Notes: a model not told the origin generated them from the letters alone. Numbered from the stretch's first letter, positions 39,578 through 50,595 are shown. The stretch: 64,000 bases of DNA from Prochlorococcus sp. AG-347-E23 (GCA_003281685.1 QCBH01000002.1:1-64000), one strand, 5' to 3'. Program-made: numbers and translations.

Positions 39578-40813
39578 TTGGAGATAAGTCAAGAAAAAAT
39601 AAAATACAAAAGAATTTCTAAAAGAAAAAAACCCTTTAGTTTTAATTACAAAAAAAATCTAAGCAATTTAACAGAGTCTATATTTCCCTTACCTTGGACG
39701 ATATGGCCTTATGAGGCAAAAATCCTCGTTGTTCTCATTGGAATTTGGTCAATATTAGGAATATGCATTCTTGGATCATCAAGTTGGTGGGTGGCTAGTA
39801 GGGAAATGGGAAATTGGGCTTACTTCTTAAAAAAACAAATTATTTGGACAATTCCAGGAATTTGTCTATTTTATTTTGTCCTGAATACAAACATTAGAAA
39901 TCTTTTAAAGTTTTCAAGAATTATTTTTTTTATTTTACTTTTTCTAATATTACTAACCAATATTTCTGGAATTACAGTTAACGGATCTTCAAGATGGCTT
40001 GTACTAGGAAATTTACGTCTACAACCATCTGAATTAATTAAGCCTTTTCTAATTCTAGAAGCTTCTAACCTTTTCGCTCATTGGAATTTGATTAAGAATG
40101 ATAAAAAATTAATTTCAATATTCTCTTTTGGATTATTAATTTTATTAATACTAAAGCAGCCTAATTTAAGTACTGCATCATTAACTGGAATTCTTTTTTG
40201 GGTAATGGGTTTATGTGGAGGCGTGAAACTAAGTTCTCTCTGCTCATTTGCCTCATTAGGATTTATTACTGGATGTATTAGTATTCTCAATAACGAATAT
40301 CAAAAACTTAGAGTTACTTCATTTATTAATCCTTGGAAAGATCAACAGGAAAGTGGATTTCAATTGGTTCAAAGTTTATTAGCTATAGGTTCAGGTGGTC
40401 TATTTGGCCAAGGTTTTGGACTGTCTATACAAAAGTTACAGTATCTACCGTTCATGTATACAGATTTTATTTTTGCCATTTTTGCTGAAGAATTTGGTTT
40501 ATTGGGGTGTACTTTATTTTTAGGATTTTTAGCAGTATTCTCTTATATAAGCTTAAGAATTAGTCTTAAGTGCAGGAACAACTATACAAAATTAGTTTCT
40601 ATTGGATGTGGTGTATTGTTAACAGGTCAATCAATAATGCATATTGCTGTAGCAACAGGTTCAATGCCTACTACAGGCTTACCACTGCCTTTCATTAGTT
40701 ATGGTGGCAATTCATTAATAGCGTCTTTTTTTATCGCAGGTATGTTAGTGAGATGTTCATTAGAATCAACAGGCTTCATTGGTATACTAAGTACACGAAA
40801 GACTCTCAATTAG
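39578..40813 (+). CDS. ftsW: FtsW: division-linked SEDS glycosyltransferase
   Basis: The 411-residue protein is a SEDS-family peptidoglycan polymerase with about nine or ten membrane helices. Family marks include TVNGSSRWLVLGNLRLQPSE, LIKPFLIL, then ESGFQLVQSLLAIGSGGLFG and the C-terminal TGSMPTTGLPLPFISYGGNS. It acts at the division site with a penicillin-binding partner. The start chosen is TTG at 39578, because no ATG occurs before residue 86; an upstream non-ATG start is not excluded. ccdA follows 82 bases downstream. Confidence 0.92.
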   Translation: MEISQEKIKYKRISKRKKPFSFNYKKNLSNLTESIFPLPWTIWPYEAKILVVLIGIWSILGICILGSSSWWVASREMGNWAYFLKKQIIWTIPGICLFYFVLNTNIRNLLKFSRIIFFILLFLILLTNISGITVNGSSRWLVLGNLRLQPSELIKPFLILEASNLFAHWNLIKNDKKLISIFSFGLLILLILKQPNLSTASLTGILFWVMGLCGGVKLSSLCSFASLGFITGCISILNNEYQKLRVTSFINPWKDQQESGFQLVQSLLAIGSGGLFGQGFGLSIQKLQYLPFMYTDFIFAIFAEEFGLLGCTLFLGFLAVFSYISLRISLKCRNNYTKLVSIGCGVLLTGQSIMHIAVATGSMPTTGLPLPFISYGGNSLIASFFIAGMLVRCSLESTGFIGILSTRKTLN

Positions 40814-40895
40814 TTAGAATTTAAAAGATTTAAGTTAAGCTATCGAATCATTTAATTTAGTTATTTCAGAATTATCTCAAAAGGGTAATCTGCTT

Positions 40896-41552
40896 ATGCA
40901 GAATGGTCTTAATAGTCCTGGTCCATTTACTATATTTTTGGTTTTCAGCGCAGGACTTTTAACAAGTCTTGGGCCATGCTCATTATCATTACTTCCAGTA
41001 ACAATTGCTTATATAGGAGGGACAGAGAAAAATAAATTTAAACTTATTAGTTTTTCAGGAGGAGTAGTTTTTTCGCTTGTTGCACTTGGTGCTGCGAGTG
41101 GATTCTTAGGTAAAATATATGGACAAATTCCATCTTATTACACTTCATTTGTTGCCCTGATAGCAATTATTATGGGTTTAAATTTATTAGGAATTCTAAA
41201 ATTTCAGTTTCCGAATGGACCTGATCTAAAAATAATAGAAGACAAGATACCATCCCTCATAGCACCTTTTACAATAGGAACTACTTTTGGACTAGCCTCT
41301 TCACCTTGCATCACTCCAGTTTTAGCAACTCTTCTAGCTTGGGTATCGCAAGCTAAAAACCCAATAATCTCAATTATTTTTTTATTTTTCTTTGGAATAG
41401 GCCAAGTCACTCCGTTAATTATTGCGGGAGCAACAGCAGAAAACTTAAAAAAATTTTTAGAACTTAGAAAATTTAGTCAAATAATTCCCACATTAAGTGG
41501 GATATTTTTAGTAGCACTAGGATTATTAAATTTATTTTCAAATTGGATTTAA
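40896..41552 (+). CDS. ccdA: Cytochrome c biogenesis protein CcdA
   Basis: The 218-residue membrane protein carries reducing power across the thylakoid or plasma membrane to apocytochromes. It has six helices in two related halves, each with one redox Cys: LTSLGPCSLSLLPVTIAYIG near residue 28 and GLASSPCITPVLATLLAW near residue 135. This is the short CcdA type rather than full DsbD. Its stop is followed directly, with no spacer, by the ATG of ccs1, its partner in system II cytochrome c maturation. Confidence 0.95.
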   Translation: MQNGLNSPGPFTIFLVFSAGLLTSLGPCSLSLLPVTIAYIGGTEKNKFKLISFSGGVVFSLVALGAASGFLGKIYGQIPSYYTSFVALIAIIMGLNLLGILKFQFPNGPDLKIIEDKIPSLIAPFTIGTTFGLASSPCITPVLATLLAWVSQAKNPIISIIFLFFFGIGQVTPLIIAGATAENLKKFLELRKFSQIIPTLSGIFLVALGLLNLFSNWI

Positions 41553-42839
41553 ATGATTAGTTTTAAGAATCTAATTTTAAAAATATCAAGTTTAAGATTT
41601 GCCATATCCCTAATAATCTTCATAGCTATTGCCAGTGGCATAGGTACTTTTATACCTCAAGGTAGTAGTAGAAATTTTTACATAGATAATTTCGATAGTG
41701 CTCCCATTTTTGGATTTTTAGATGGAGAAAAAGTCTTAGAACTGCAATTGGATCATATATATACAAGCTTTTGGTTTTTATTTGCATTAATTCTTCTTTG
41801 CATTTCCTTAGCAGCTTGTAGTTTCAGAAGGCAAATCCCTTCATTAAAAACTTCATTAAAATGGGTTGAATACAAGAGCGAAAAAAAATTTAGCAAACTG
41901 CAATTAACTTCTAGTCACCCAATCAATAGAGATGGAGACCTTATATCAATAGTTGATTTAATACTTAAAAAAAGAGGATGGAATACATACAAATTTAAAA
42001 ATCATATTTCTGCAAGAAGGGGTTTAATTGGAAAAATAGGTCCTTTAGTTGTACATATCGGATTAATAGTCTTGCTTATAGGTTCAGCATATGGAAGTTT
42101 TACAAGTCAATCAAAAGAACAATATTTACTGCCTGGAGAAAGTTTGGATCTTGTCAATGAGAGCACAAACTCAAAAGCCAACGTAAAATTAGTCGATTTT
42201 TCTATAGAACGTGAAAGTGATGGTATACCCAAACAGTTTATTTCAAAGTTAATTTTTTCTTCTGAAGATCAAAATTTAAATGAAATAAAAACCGCCAAAG
42301 TTAATCACCCAATTAGGTTTAAAGGATTGACTATTTATCAAGCTGATTGGGCAATATCAAATGTTGTTTTGGAAATAGATAATATTCTTTATCAATTACA
42401 ATTAAAGGAGATTCCCGAAATAGGCAATCAATTTTGGGGAGTTTTAGTTGAATTAGGATCAGAGACTAAAAAAAATTACCTCTTAACAATAAATAATGAA
42501 AATGGACCACTTAAAATTTCGAATATAGAAAATTTTTCCGGTGATAATATTTATATAAATGATAATCCCATAGAAGTTAATTCTTCAAAAGTGTCTCTGA
42601 AAAGAATAATCCCCAGCAGTGGATTAATAATTAAAAATGATCCATCTATACCATTTATCTACTTTTCTTTTATTTTAATAATTTTCGGAACAATAATTAG
42701 TCTTATACCAACTAACCAATTATGGATTCTTGTAAATAAACAATCACAAAAGTTATCTATTGGAGGTCTTAGCAATAAAAATCTAGTTGGTTTTAAAAAA
42801 GAATTTCTTAAGTTATCAGAAGAAATAAAAAATCATTAA
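41553..42839 (+). CDS. ccs1: Cytochrome c biogenesis protein Ccs1 (ResB)
   Basis: The 428-residue protein is the ResB/Ccs1 half of the system II haem ligase. It has three N-terminal membrane helices, one starting [30 protein letters not shown], and [20 protein letters not shown], then a third at [20 protein letters not shown], a large lumenal domain with [19 protein letters not shown], and a last helix near residue 370. The His in VVHIG is a probable haem ligand. It follows ccdA with no gap and overlaps the queF stop by 4 bases. Confidence 0.94.
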   Translation: MISFKNLILKISSLRFAISLIIFIAIASGIGTFIPQGSSRNFYIDNFDSAPIFGFLDGEKVLELQLDHIYTSFWFLFALILLCISLAACSFRRQIPSLKTSLKWVEYKSEKKFSKLQLTSSHPINRDGDLISIVDLILKKRGWNTYKFKNHISARRGLIGKIGPLVVHIGLIVLLIGSAYGSFTSQSKEQYLLPGESLDLVNESTNSKANVKLVDFSIERESDGIPKQFISKLIFSSEDQNLNEIKTAKVNHPIRFKGLTIYQADWAISNVVLEIDNILYQLQLKEIPEIGNQFWGVLVELGSETKKNYLLTINNENGPLKISNIENFSGDNIYINDNPIEVNSSKVSLKRIIPSSGLIIKNDPSIPFIYFSFILIIFGTIISLIPTNQLWILVNKQSQKLSIGGLSNKNLVGFKKEFLKLSEEIKNH

Positions 42840-43246
42840 TTTTTTTTCTGTCCACTAAAAATATCTAACTGCATAGAAACATTCCCTCTAGGGTTAAATG
42901 CAGCATTTAAATGTATCCAGTGAGGTGAGCCTTCATTCACTAAATCATCCATAATTCTATTAACGACTTCCTCATGCGATATTTTTATATCTCTATAGTT
43001 GTTAATATATAGCTTTAAAGATTTCAACTCATAGACTCTCAAATTAGGTTGATAAATAATATTTAGCTTTGCAAAATCTGGATATCCAGAAAAGGGGCAC
43101 TTACATGTAAATTCTGGTAATTGGATTGAAACTTCATAAATTCTTTTCTTGTTTGGATTCTCGAAACAAATTATTTTTGATTCTTCAATAATTCTTTCAC
43201 CATATAGAGGTCTTTGAGTTGAATCGTCTAATTTAGCAGTACTCAT
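42836..43246 (-). CDS. queF: NADPH-dependent 7-cyano-7-deazaguanine reductase
   Basis: The 136-residue enzyme reduces preQ0 to preQ1 for queuosine in tRNA. The short type I form is clear: catalytic Cys in [20 protein letters not shown] (Cys near 55), the NADPH motif region [20 protein letters not shown] (E-S/L-KSLK) and the end [16 protein letters not shown]. It converges on ccs1 with a 4-base overlap of stops. No other queuosine gene lies in the window. Confidence 0.95.
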   Translation of the reverse strand: MSTAKLDDSTQRPLYGERIIEESKIICFENPNKKRIYEVSIQLPEFTCKCPFSGYPDFAKLNIIYQPNLRVYELKSLKLYINNYRDIKISHEEVVNRIMDDLVNEGSPHWIHLNAAFNPRGNVSMQLDIFSGQKKN

Positions 43247-43358
43247 TTTTAGTAGAACTTATTTACTAAACCTATATAAAAAGATCAAAATCCGCAAAAA
43301 TCCTAGCAAGCTTAAGTATTACAATTGACTAAGTTAAAAGCTGTTAAATCTTATTTTA

Positions 43359-43401
43359 GTATCAGTTGTAACATTCATAACGTCGTTCTAAAGGGTTATA
43401 T
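43359..43401 (+). promoter_or_regulatory. Candidate NtcA-activated promoter of the 81-aa gene and glnB
   Basis: GTA-N8-AAC at 43359-43372 (GTATCAGTTGTAAC) is one base off the NtcA consensus GTA-N8-TAC, and TTATAT at 43396-43401 is a fair -10 box. The implied start near 43407 places the NtcA site centre at about -41.5, the standard position for NtcA class II activation. glnB is a recognised NtcA target in cyanobacteria, so context agrees. Confidence 0.5.
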
Positions 43402-43424
43402 GTGTTTAGTTCAAAGAAAATTTA

Positions 43425-43670
43425 ATGGACATTTGTTTGATAACAATCGATAACAACTTAAATAAATCTCTTCAACCAAAAAGCGCATTTGGAATGTTAT
43501 GGCTTCAAACACACTTCGATAATGATCAATGGGAAGCATTAACAAATAGTACAGTAATTATTTCTGAGGAAAACTCAAAACTATTAATTGAAGACGCAAC
43601 GAATGCGGGTCTTGATATTAAATGTTTTTCTGATATTTCAATGTTGGATGTTTTCCCAAAAAACAATTAA
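43425..43670 (+). CDS. Small conserved-looking protein upstream of glnB, 81 aa
   Basis: The 81-residue protein (MDICLITIDNNLNKSLQPKS, then AFGMLWLQTHFDNDQWEALT and an acidic end IEDATNAGLDIKCFSDISML) is soluble and compositionally normal. It precedes glnB by 24 bases and appears to share its promoter, so it may be nitrogen-regulated. Its size and alpha/beta pattern suggest a small regulator or adaptor, but I know no function for it. Confidence 0.72.
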   Translation: MDICLITIDNNLNKSLQPKSAFGMLWLQTHFDNDQWEALTNSTVIISEENSKLLIEDATNAGLDIKCFSDISMLDVFPKNN

Positions 43671-44033
<363 letters not shown>

Positions 44034-44034
44034 T

Positions 44035-44847
44035 TCAAGTTGTTTCATTAACTAAATTTTGTATATAGTCACTATTAATCCTTGGATTTGATTCACTTCT
44101 TAAACACATCCAAGCTAAATATTCATGATTCCCAGCAGGACCCACTAGAGGAGATGCTATCAAATTCTTTATATTCCATTGGGAATTCTTAGCCGCATAA
44201 ATAACAGACTCTATCGCCTCAGTATGGAATTTAGGATTGCGAACAACACCACCTTTGCTGACTTTATCTTTACCCACCTCAAATTGGGGTTTAATTAAAA
44301 ATATACCCTCAATACAATCACCTTCTAATAAATTACTAATAGATTTAAAAACTAACTTTAATGAAATAAAAGATAAATCAGCAACCACAAAATTTGGTAA
44401 TTCGTTACTTTTTGATAAAAGATCATCAGGTTTTAAATTTCGTATATTTGTTCGTTCAAAAAGTATGACTTTTGGATTTTTTCGGATCTTCCATGCAGTC
44501 TGTCCATAACCAACATCTATCCCATAAACTAACTTTGCTCCTTGTTGCAATAAGCAATCAGTAAATCCCCCAGTTGATATTCCTGCATCAATACATATTT
44601 TATCTTTTACTTTAATTTCAAGCCTTTTAAATGCCTCCATCAATTTTTCGCCTCCCCTTGATACAAACATAGGTTCGGAATCGATAAAAAATTCAGATCC
44701 AATTAATACTTGCTGTCCAGGTTTATCTAGTACTTTTCCATTGATATCTTTAACCTTGCCAGCAAGAATTAAACCTTGAGCTTTTTGACGTGTTTCACAT
44801 AAACCTTTATTAAGAAGATAAAGGTCTAATCTACTTTTTTTAATCAT
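44035..44847 (-). CDS. tlyA: TlyA-family rRNA methyltransferase
   Basis: The 270-residue protein has an N-terminal S4 RNA-binding domain (RLDLYLLNKGLCETRQKAQG, residues 5-24) and an FtsJ-like methyltransferase domain: KICIDAGISTGGFTDCLLQQ for S-adenosylmethionine binding, VVADLSFISLKLVFK and LIKPQFEVGKDKVSKGGVVR. TlyA enzymes 2'-O-methylate cytidines in 16S and/or 23S rRNA; some have hemolysin in old names. The KDKE-type catalytic set seems present. Single minus-strand gene. Confidence 0.9.
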   Translation of the reverse strand: MIKKSRLDLYLLNKGLCETRQKAQGLILAGKVKDINGKVLDKPGQQVLIGSEFFIDSEPMFVSRGGEKLMEAFKRLEIKVKDKICIDAGISTGGFTDCLLQQGAKLVYGIDVGYGQTAWKIRKNPKVILFERTNIRNLKPDDLLSKSNELPNFVVADLSFISLKLVFKSISNLLEGDCIEGIFLIKPQFEVGKDKVSKGGVVRNPKFHTEAIESVIYAAKNSQWNIKNLIASPLVGPAGNHEYLAWMCLRSESNPRINSDYIQNLVNETT

Positions 44848-45129
44848 CTATTAATCAATAAAAAAAGACTGAATAATGAACTTCTACAAGATTAAGATCC
44901 AAATTCCTTAATACCTTCCAATTTTAAATAAGAACTAAAAAATTACCCATTATTAAAGAAGGTAATAAGTGCAAACATTTTTATATTTAAACTTTCTTTA
45001 TTAGGCAGAAAAATGTTACATAAGAAAATAATAATCAGGCAAATATGTTCAATGGCAAGTACATCTTTAAGCTATAGGGCAATAATTCGATTTTGGTTAT
45101 AAAGTTTAAATTGATAATTAATAAAAATC

Positions 45130-46425
45130 GTGATCGAGCGTTACACATTACCCGAAATGGGGAAAATCTGGACTGAAAGCGCAAAATTTCAGAGTTGGCT
45201 TAAGGTTGAAATAGCTGCATGTGAAGCAAATTTTTTCCTCGGGAAAATTCCTGAGAATGCCATGAAAGAGATACGTTCAAATGCAAAGTTTGATGAATCT
45301 AGAATTACAGAAATTGAGAAAGAAGTTAAACATGATGTTATAGCATTTCTTACAAGCGTTAATGAATTTGTAGGAGATTCTGGAAGATACATTCATGTTG
45401 GCATGACCAGTAGTGATGTACTTGATACTGGCTTATCTCTTCAGTTAAAAGATTCTTGCGAATTGTTATTAGAAGAAATTGATAACCTAGAAAATGAAGT
45501 CAGATTATTAGCAAGGAAGCACAAAAATACATTAATGATTGGCAGATCTCATGCAATTCATGGAGAGCCAATTTCCTTCGGTTTTAAACTTGCTGGATGG
45601 TTAGCAGAAATAATAAGAAACAAAAAAAGATTGTTAACGCTGAAAGAATCTATAGCAATTGGACAAATAAGTGGTGCAATGGGAACTTATGCTAATACGA
45701 ATCCCAAAATAGAACAGATAACTTGTGATTTACTTGGCTTAAAACCAGATACAGCAAGTACACAGGTTATATCAAGAGACAGACATGCAGAATATGTGCA
45801 AACTATTGCACTAGTTGGCGCTTCTCTGGATAGATTCGCAACTGAAATAAGAAATCTACAAAGAACTGATGTTTTAGAAGTTGAGGAAGGTTTTACAAAA
45901 GGACAAAAAGGAAGTTCTGCTATGCCTCATAAAAGAAATCCTATTCGAAGTGAAAGAATAAGTGGTTTGGCAAGAATTTTGAGGAGTTACGTTTTAACAG
46001 CACTAGAAAATGTTCCACTTTGGCACGAAAGAGATATAAGCCATAGTTCAAATGAACGTATCATGTTACCTGATGTATCAATCTGTTTGCATTTTATGCT
46101 CAGAGAAATGAAAGATATAGTAAGAAATTTGGAAGTTTATCCAAAAAATATGCTCAAAAATTTAAATATATATGGTGGTGTAATTTTCAGTCAGAAAGTT
46201 TTACTTTTGCTTGTAGAGAAGGGCTTGTCTAGAGAAAAAGCTTATAGTTTAGTACAAAAAAATGCGCATCAAGCTTGGAATACTCAGAATGGGAATTTTA
46301 AACAAAATATAGAGAAAGATAATGAAATAATGGGTTTTATTGATCAAAGTGACTTAGAAGAATGTTTTAATCCTTCAATTCATCTCAATAATTTAAGTGT
46401 AATATGGGAGAAGTTAGGTATTTAG
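45130..46425 (+). CDS. purB: Adenylosuccinate lyase
   Basis: The 431-residue enzyme acts twice in purine synthesis, splitting fumarate from SAICAR and from adenylosuccinate. The fumarase/aspartase superfamily signature GSSAMPHKRNPIRSE is present (about residues 262-276), with HVGMTSSDVLDTGLS and GRSHAIHGEPISFGFKLAGW as substrate regions. The start is GTG at 45130, followed by the typical IERYTLPEMGKIW; no ATG lies nearby. The fumC gene, a member of the same superfamily, follows 48 bases later. Confidence 0.96.
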   Translation: MIERYTLPEMGKIWTESAKFQSWLKVEIAACEANFFLGKIPENAMKEIRSNAKFDESRITEIEKEVKHDVIAFLTSVNEFVGDSGRYIHVGMTSSDVLDTGLSLQLKDSCELLLEEIDNLENEVRLLARKHKNTLMIGRSHAIHGEPISFGFKLAGWLAEIIRNKKRLLTLKESIAIGQISGAMGTYANTNPKIEQITCDLLGLKPDTASTQVISRDRHAEYVQTIALVGASLDRFATEIRNLQRTDVLEVEEGFTKGQKGSSAMPHKRNPIRSERISGLARILRSYVLTALENVPLWHERDISHSSNERIMLPDVSICLHFMLREMKDIVRNLEVYPKNMLKNLNIYGGVIFSQKVLLLLVEKGLSREKAYSLVQKNAHQAWNTQNGNFKQNIEKDNEIMGFIDQSDLEECFNPSIHLNNLSVIWEKLGI

Positions 46426-46473
46426 GATTGCTGAAAACCTTATCTAAGGTAAACCAGTGTTTTCAGAGGAATA

Positions 46474-47859
46474 ATGACTAAAAACTTTAGGATTGAAAAA
46501 GATAGTATGGGAACAATAGATGTTCCTATCGAAGCTTTGTGGGGTGCTCAAACACAAAGATCGATAATAAATTTTTCTATTGGAGATGAATTAATTCCAA
46601 TTGAGTTAATTTATTCACTTACCCTTATAAAAAAAGCTGCTTCAATTGCGAATTTCAATTTAGGGTTAATAGATAAAAGAAAAAAAGATTTGATTGTAGA
46701 GGCATGTACCGAAATACTTGATGGGCTTCATGATTCACAGTTCCCCTTAAAGGTTTGGCAAACAGGTAGTGGCACGCATACAAATATGAATGTTAATGAG
46801 GTAATTTCAAATATTGCAGCATTAAAAACAAATTCAGAGCTTGGAAGTCATCAACCAATTCATCCGAATGATGATGTAAATAAATCTCAGTCAACTAATG
46901 ATACTTTTCCTGCTGCTATTCAAATATCTGTTGTTCATGAAATAATCAAAAATTTAGTCCCAACGATAAGAGAACTTACCAAGATCCTGGATAAAAAAAG
47001 TGAAGTATGGAAGGATCTTATAAAGATAGGAAGGACCCATTTTCAAGATGCAGTGCCCCTTACTTTTGGGCAAGAAATATCAGGATGGTCAGAGCAGCTT
47101 AAAGATGCTGAGAATGCAATTACTATAAGTCTGAATGAATTGTATTTTTTACCTCTGGGAGGAACTGCAGTTGGAACAGGGATTAATTGTCCAAAAGGAT
47201 TTTGTGAAGAGTCTATAAAATCAATTTCCAATGATACTAATCTTATGTTCTATAAATCAAAAAATAATTTTTCTATCATGGCCTCGCATGATCGTCTAGC
47301 TCAAGTAATGAGTCAAATAAAAATATTAGCAGGTGCATTATTTAAAATTTCAAATGATATAAAAATTCTATCTTCAGGACCAAGGTCAGGAATATATGAA
47401 TTAATTATCCCTCAAAATGAACCTGGAAGTTCTATCATGCCGGGTAAAGTGAATCCGACTCAATGCGAAGCCTTATCAATGGTTTGCACTCAGATAATGG
47501 GTCTTGAATATGCAGTTTCAATGGCAAATTCTAGCGGCACTTTGCAGATGAATGAATATAAGCCTCTGATTGGATTTAATATTCTTACAAGTTTAAAATT
47601 ACTTAAAAATGCAATAGAAAACTTCAGAATAAAATTAGTTGATGGGATGGAACCTAATCAAAAGAAAATGAAGTTTAATTTAGAAAATTCATTAATGTTG
47701 GTAACAGCCATAGTGCCAAAAGTTGGTTATGAAAAAGCAGCTGAAATTGCAAATCTTGCCTTCAAAGAATCATTAAATTTAAAAGAGGCAACACTTAAAT
47801 TAGGTTATTTAAACGAAGATGAATTTGATGAAGCGATGAACATTAATTTAATGATTTGA
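46474..47859 (+). CDS. fumC: Class II fumarate hydratase
   Basis: The 461-residue enzyme hydrates fumarate to malate. Signature GSSIMPGKVNPTQCE lies near residues 315-329; WQTGSGTHTNMNVNEVISN and KIGRTHFQDAVPLTFGQEIS are the substrate sites. It follows purB, which releases fumarate, by 48 bases, so fumarate from purine synthesis would pass to malate. Length is usual; no iron-sulfur cluster is needed in class II. Converges with the helicase gene. Confidence 0.96.
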   Translation: MTKNFRIEKDSMGTIDVPIEALWGAQTQRSIINFSIGDELIPIELIYSLTLIKKAASIANFNLGLIDKRKKDLIVEACTEILDGLHDSQFPLKVWQTGSGTHTNMNVNEVISNIAALKTNSELGSHQPIHPNDDVNKSQSTNDTFPAAIQISVVHEIIKNLVPTIRELTKILDKKSEVWKDLIKIGRTHFQDAVPLTFGQEISGWSEQLKDAENAITISLNELYFLPLGGTAVGTGINCPKGFCEESIKSISNDTNLMFYKSKNNFSIMASHDRLAQVMSQIKILAGALFKISNDIKILSSGPRSGIYELIIPQNEPGSSIMPGKVNPTQCEALSMVCTQIMGLEYAVSMANSSGTLQMNEYKPLIGFNILTSLKLLKNAIENFRIKLVDGMEPNQKKMKFNLENSLMLVTAIVPKVGYEKAAEIANLAFKESLNLKEATLKLGYLNEDEFDEAMNINLMI

Positions 47860-47868
47860 TTAAAAAAT

Positions 47869-50595
47869 TTATGAATCATTGTCAATTCTTTTTGTAGCAG
47901 GATTAATATCTTCAGAGACTTTTATAAGATCATTAGATTCAGAAACAGGAAAACGATTAACAGCTTTTAATGCTAGCTTTGCTTTGCTTTTTAATTTATT
48001 ACTTACACCAATACAATATTGAACTTGAGAAAGGACATCAATTGATCTTCTAATAATCCTCACTACATCACCTTCGTCTAATGAAGTATTAAAAACCAAA
48101 TCCTTCCATTTTTTTCCCCTTGCCCATTCAGAAATAATTCCAGTCAAATCTGTTTCTAAATAAATAGGTATTTCAATATGCAACTTATTTTGTTGAGAAG
48201 CGACTAATTTTCTTAAACCATCTAATTCATTAAAAACATCTATTACCTTTAAAGAAGGCTTAAAATTACACCAAAGATTAGGCCTCCTTATATCAACACA
48301 TATAGCTTGAATAATTGCAGCTAACTCAGGAGGATCTAAATCATCTAAATAACCACTAACTAAAACAAGTCCAATCCACAATTCATTTTCACTTCTTATT
48401 GCACCAACTGTTTGTCCAACTTCTGTCAATTCCAAATCATTTAAACAACCGAAATGATTCAAAATTTTAATCAAATCTGTAAAAGTTCTCCAGTTATGAT
48501 TTTCTTTATCCTCAAGAAGTTTTTTTCTCACATATATTTCTTGTTCAACATCAACAATTCTTTTTCTATATTTCTTTAATTTCCTAGAGTCTCCAAATCT
48601 ATGAGCGGGATGATCATTGACTATTTCTTCTAAATCATTAATTTGTTGCTGTTGTGCCAAAACTTCAGTTGACAAATCATATTGTGGAGTTTGTAAATCA
48701 TTTTTTCGAGAAACTTCTAAAATTCGATCCGCATAACACTGCGACATATCATCTCCCCTAAATACCTCTCCAGAAAAATACATCTTTGGTACTTCAAGTC
48801 CTAAGACATCAATTACATCCAAATCATTAAAAATACTTACTATGTATGAGGGTTTTATAAGAATAAATAAATTATCAATTGTCAAACACAATAAACTCTT
48901 AATTTTTTGAGATTCATATATTTTCTTACAAATTAATCCTGGAACAATTTTTCTTTTAATTTGAGGAGCTTTGATTGAAATTAAGCTTCCATCTTTAATA
49001 TATGGGAGTGCATTAGTGATTTCTTCTGATAATTTTTCTGCTGCTTGTTTTTCTAAAATTTTCAAGAGTCTTCTCTCTTCTTTAAGACGATTTTTTAACT
49101 TTTCGTAGGCATCAAAATCTTTCCATGAAACGTTAGATGTAATTTTTTTTAATTCAATTAAATCCTTATCTAAATTTTCAAGAACTATATTCTCACCTGA
49201 AGATTCACCTAAATATAAAAAACTACCAAAACTTCTTTTAATTAATTCTTTAGACTTCTCTAAAGTATAATTTTGTAAAAGATTAAGTACCATTCCATAA
49301 CTAGGAGTGAATTGACTCTCTAAAGAATTTGGTTCGCTAATAGCCAGTGCACTTGCCTCTTTGGCACCTTCGAATCTTGTTTGTACTGTAACAACATATC
49401 CTTGGGTATCTTTTCCTCTTCTTCCAGCTCTTCCTGACATTTGCAAAAATTCACTGCTAAATAATAATCTATGACCATCTTCTGTTCTTTTTGATAAAGA
49501 AGAAATAACAGTTGTTCTTGCGGGCATATTAATTCCTGCAGCAAGAGTTTCAGTTGCAAAAACAACTTTTATCAAACCTTGCTGAAATAATTCCTCAACC
49601 AATTCTTTCCATGCAGGCAATAATCCAGCATGGTGAGATGCAATACCTCGTTTTAATGCCTCGCATTGAGATTTATCTTTAATTGCCTCTTGATTATTTT
49701 TAAGATAAACATCTAATTTTTGGGATATCATATTCGCTTCTGAATAACTTACTAAAGTTAAGTCTTTTATATTCTCAATAGCCTTGTCACATCCTCTTCT
49801 ACTAAAAATAAAATAAATAGCTGGCAACATATTTCGTTCAGCTAGTTTAGAGATCACAAAGCCAATTGAAGGAGATTTTGGTTGTATTATCCTACCCACT
49901 TTTCCTCTAATTTTCTGCCCTTTAGGAGCTCTCCAAATCTTACAGTTTGGATGAATTCCATTACCTTTATTATTTAAAAGTGGATGGAGGCCTTTAACAC
50001 TACAAAAAATAAAATCAAGTGGGACTGGTCTCTTATCGCTATTAATTAATACTGTGGGCCCATGAACTTTTTCTATCCAATTTTGTAGTTGATCTGCATT
50101 GGCTATTGTTGCTGATAAAGCTATTATTTGAGTTCTACTAGGACAATGGATTATAGTTTCTTCCCAAACTGTGCCTCTTTGGGGGTCATTCATATAATGG
50201 CATTCATCAAGAATCACAGATTCTAAATTCTCTAAGGGATCATCAAATTCATCAAATTCGCCATAAAGCATATTCCTAAAAATCTCAGTCGTCATGACTA
50301 AGATTGGTGCTTCTCTATTTATACTTATATCTCCAGTTAAAAGACCAACTTTATTCTCACCATATTGATTAGCAAAATCTCTAAACTTTTGATTTGACAA
50401 GGCTTTTAAAGGTGTTGTATAAAAAACTCTACTATCATGAGATAAGCCTCTATATATAGCAAATTCACCTATCAATGTTTTACCCGAACCTGTTGGTGCC
50501 GTTAAAACAACAGAATTTCCGCTATTAATAGCTCGAATTGCTTCTAATTGGAAATCATCTAGCGGAAAGGGGAAATATTCCTCTAAATTAAGCAA
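47869..50595 (-). CDS. Ski2-like DExH RNA helicase
   Basis: The 908-residue protein has a two-lobe helicase core: motif I VLTAPTGSGKTLIGEFAIYR, motif II VILDECHYMND (DExH), motif III ALSATIAN and motif VI QMSGRAGRRGKDTQG, and a C-terminal DSHCT-like domain (WARGKKWKDLVFNTSLDEGD, VVRIIRRSIDVLSQVQYC). This is the Ski2/Mtr4-like group found in cyanobacteria and plastids (ISE2-like). It probably acts in RNA processing or decay. Single minus-strand gene, divergent from the biotin operon by 138 bases. Confidence 0.92.
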   Translation of the reverse strand: MLNLEEYFPFPLDDFQLEAIRAINSGNSVVLTAPTGSGKTLIGEFAIYRGLSHDSRVFYTTPLKALSNQKFRDFANQYGENKVGLLTGDISINREAPILVMTTEIFRNMLYGEFDEFDDPLENLESVILDECHYMNDPQRGTVWEETIIHCPSRTQIIALSATIANADQLQNWIEKVHGPTVLINSDKRPVPLDFIFCSVKGLHPLLNNKGNGIHPNCKIWRAPKGQKIRGKVGRIIQPKSPSIGFVISKLAERNMLPAIYFIFSRRGCDKAIENIKDLTLVSYSEANMISQKLDVYLKNNQEAIKDKSQCEALKRGIASHHAGLLPAWKELVEELFQQGLIKVVFATETLAAGINMPARTTVISSLSKRTEDGHRLLFSSEFLQMSGRAGRRGKDTQGYVVTVQTRFEGAKEASALAISEPNSLESQFTPSYGMVLNLLQNYTLEKSKELIKRSFGSFLYLGESSGENIVLENLDKDLIELKKITSNVSWKDFDAYEKLKNRLKEERRLLKILEKQAAEKLSEEITNALPYIKDGSLISIKAPQIKRKIVPGLICKKIYESQKIKSLLCLTIDNLFILIKPSYIVSIFNDLDVIDVLGLEVPKMYFSGEVFRGDDMSQCYADRILEVSRKNDLQTPQYDLSTEVLAQQQQINDLEEIVNDHPAHRFGDSRKLKKYRKRIVDVEQEIYVRKKLLEDKENHNWRTFTDLIKILNHFGCLNDLELTEVGQTVGAIRSENELWIGLVLVSGYLDDLDPPELAAIIQAICVDIRRPNLWCNFKPSLKVIDVFNELDGLRKLVASQQNKLHIEIPIYLETDLTGIISEWARGKKWKDLVFNTSLDEGDVVRIIRRSIDVLSQVQYCIGVSNKLKSKAKLALKAVNRFPVSESNDLIKVSEDINPATKRIDNDS

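Noticed and set aside
45013..45102. 29-codon plus-strand frame before purB (MLHKKIIIRQICSMASTS...)
   Set aside because: No ribosome site or family; it may be real but could also be chance in a 282-bp spacer. I see nothing else in 44848-45129.
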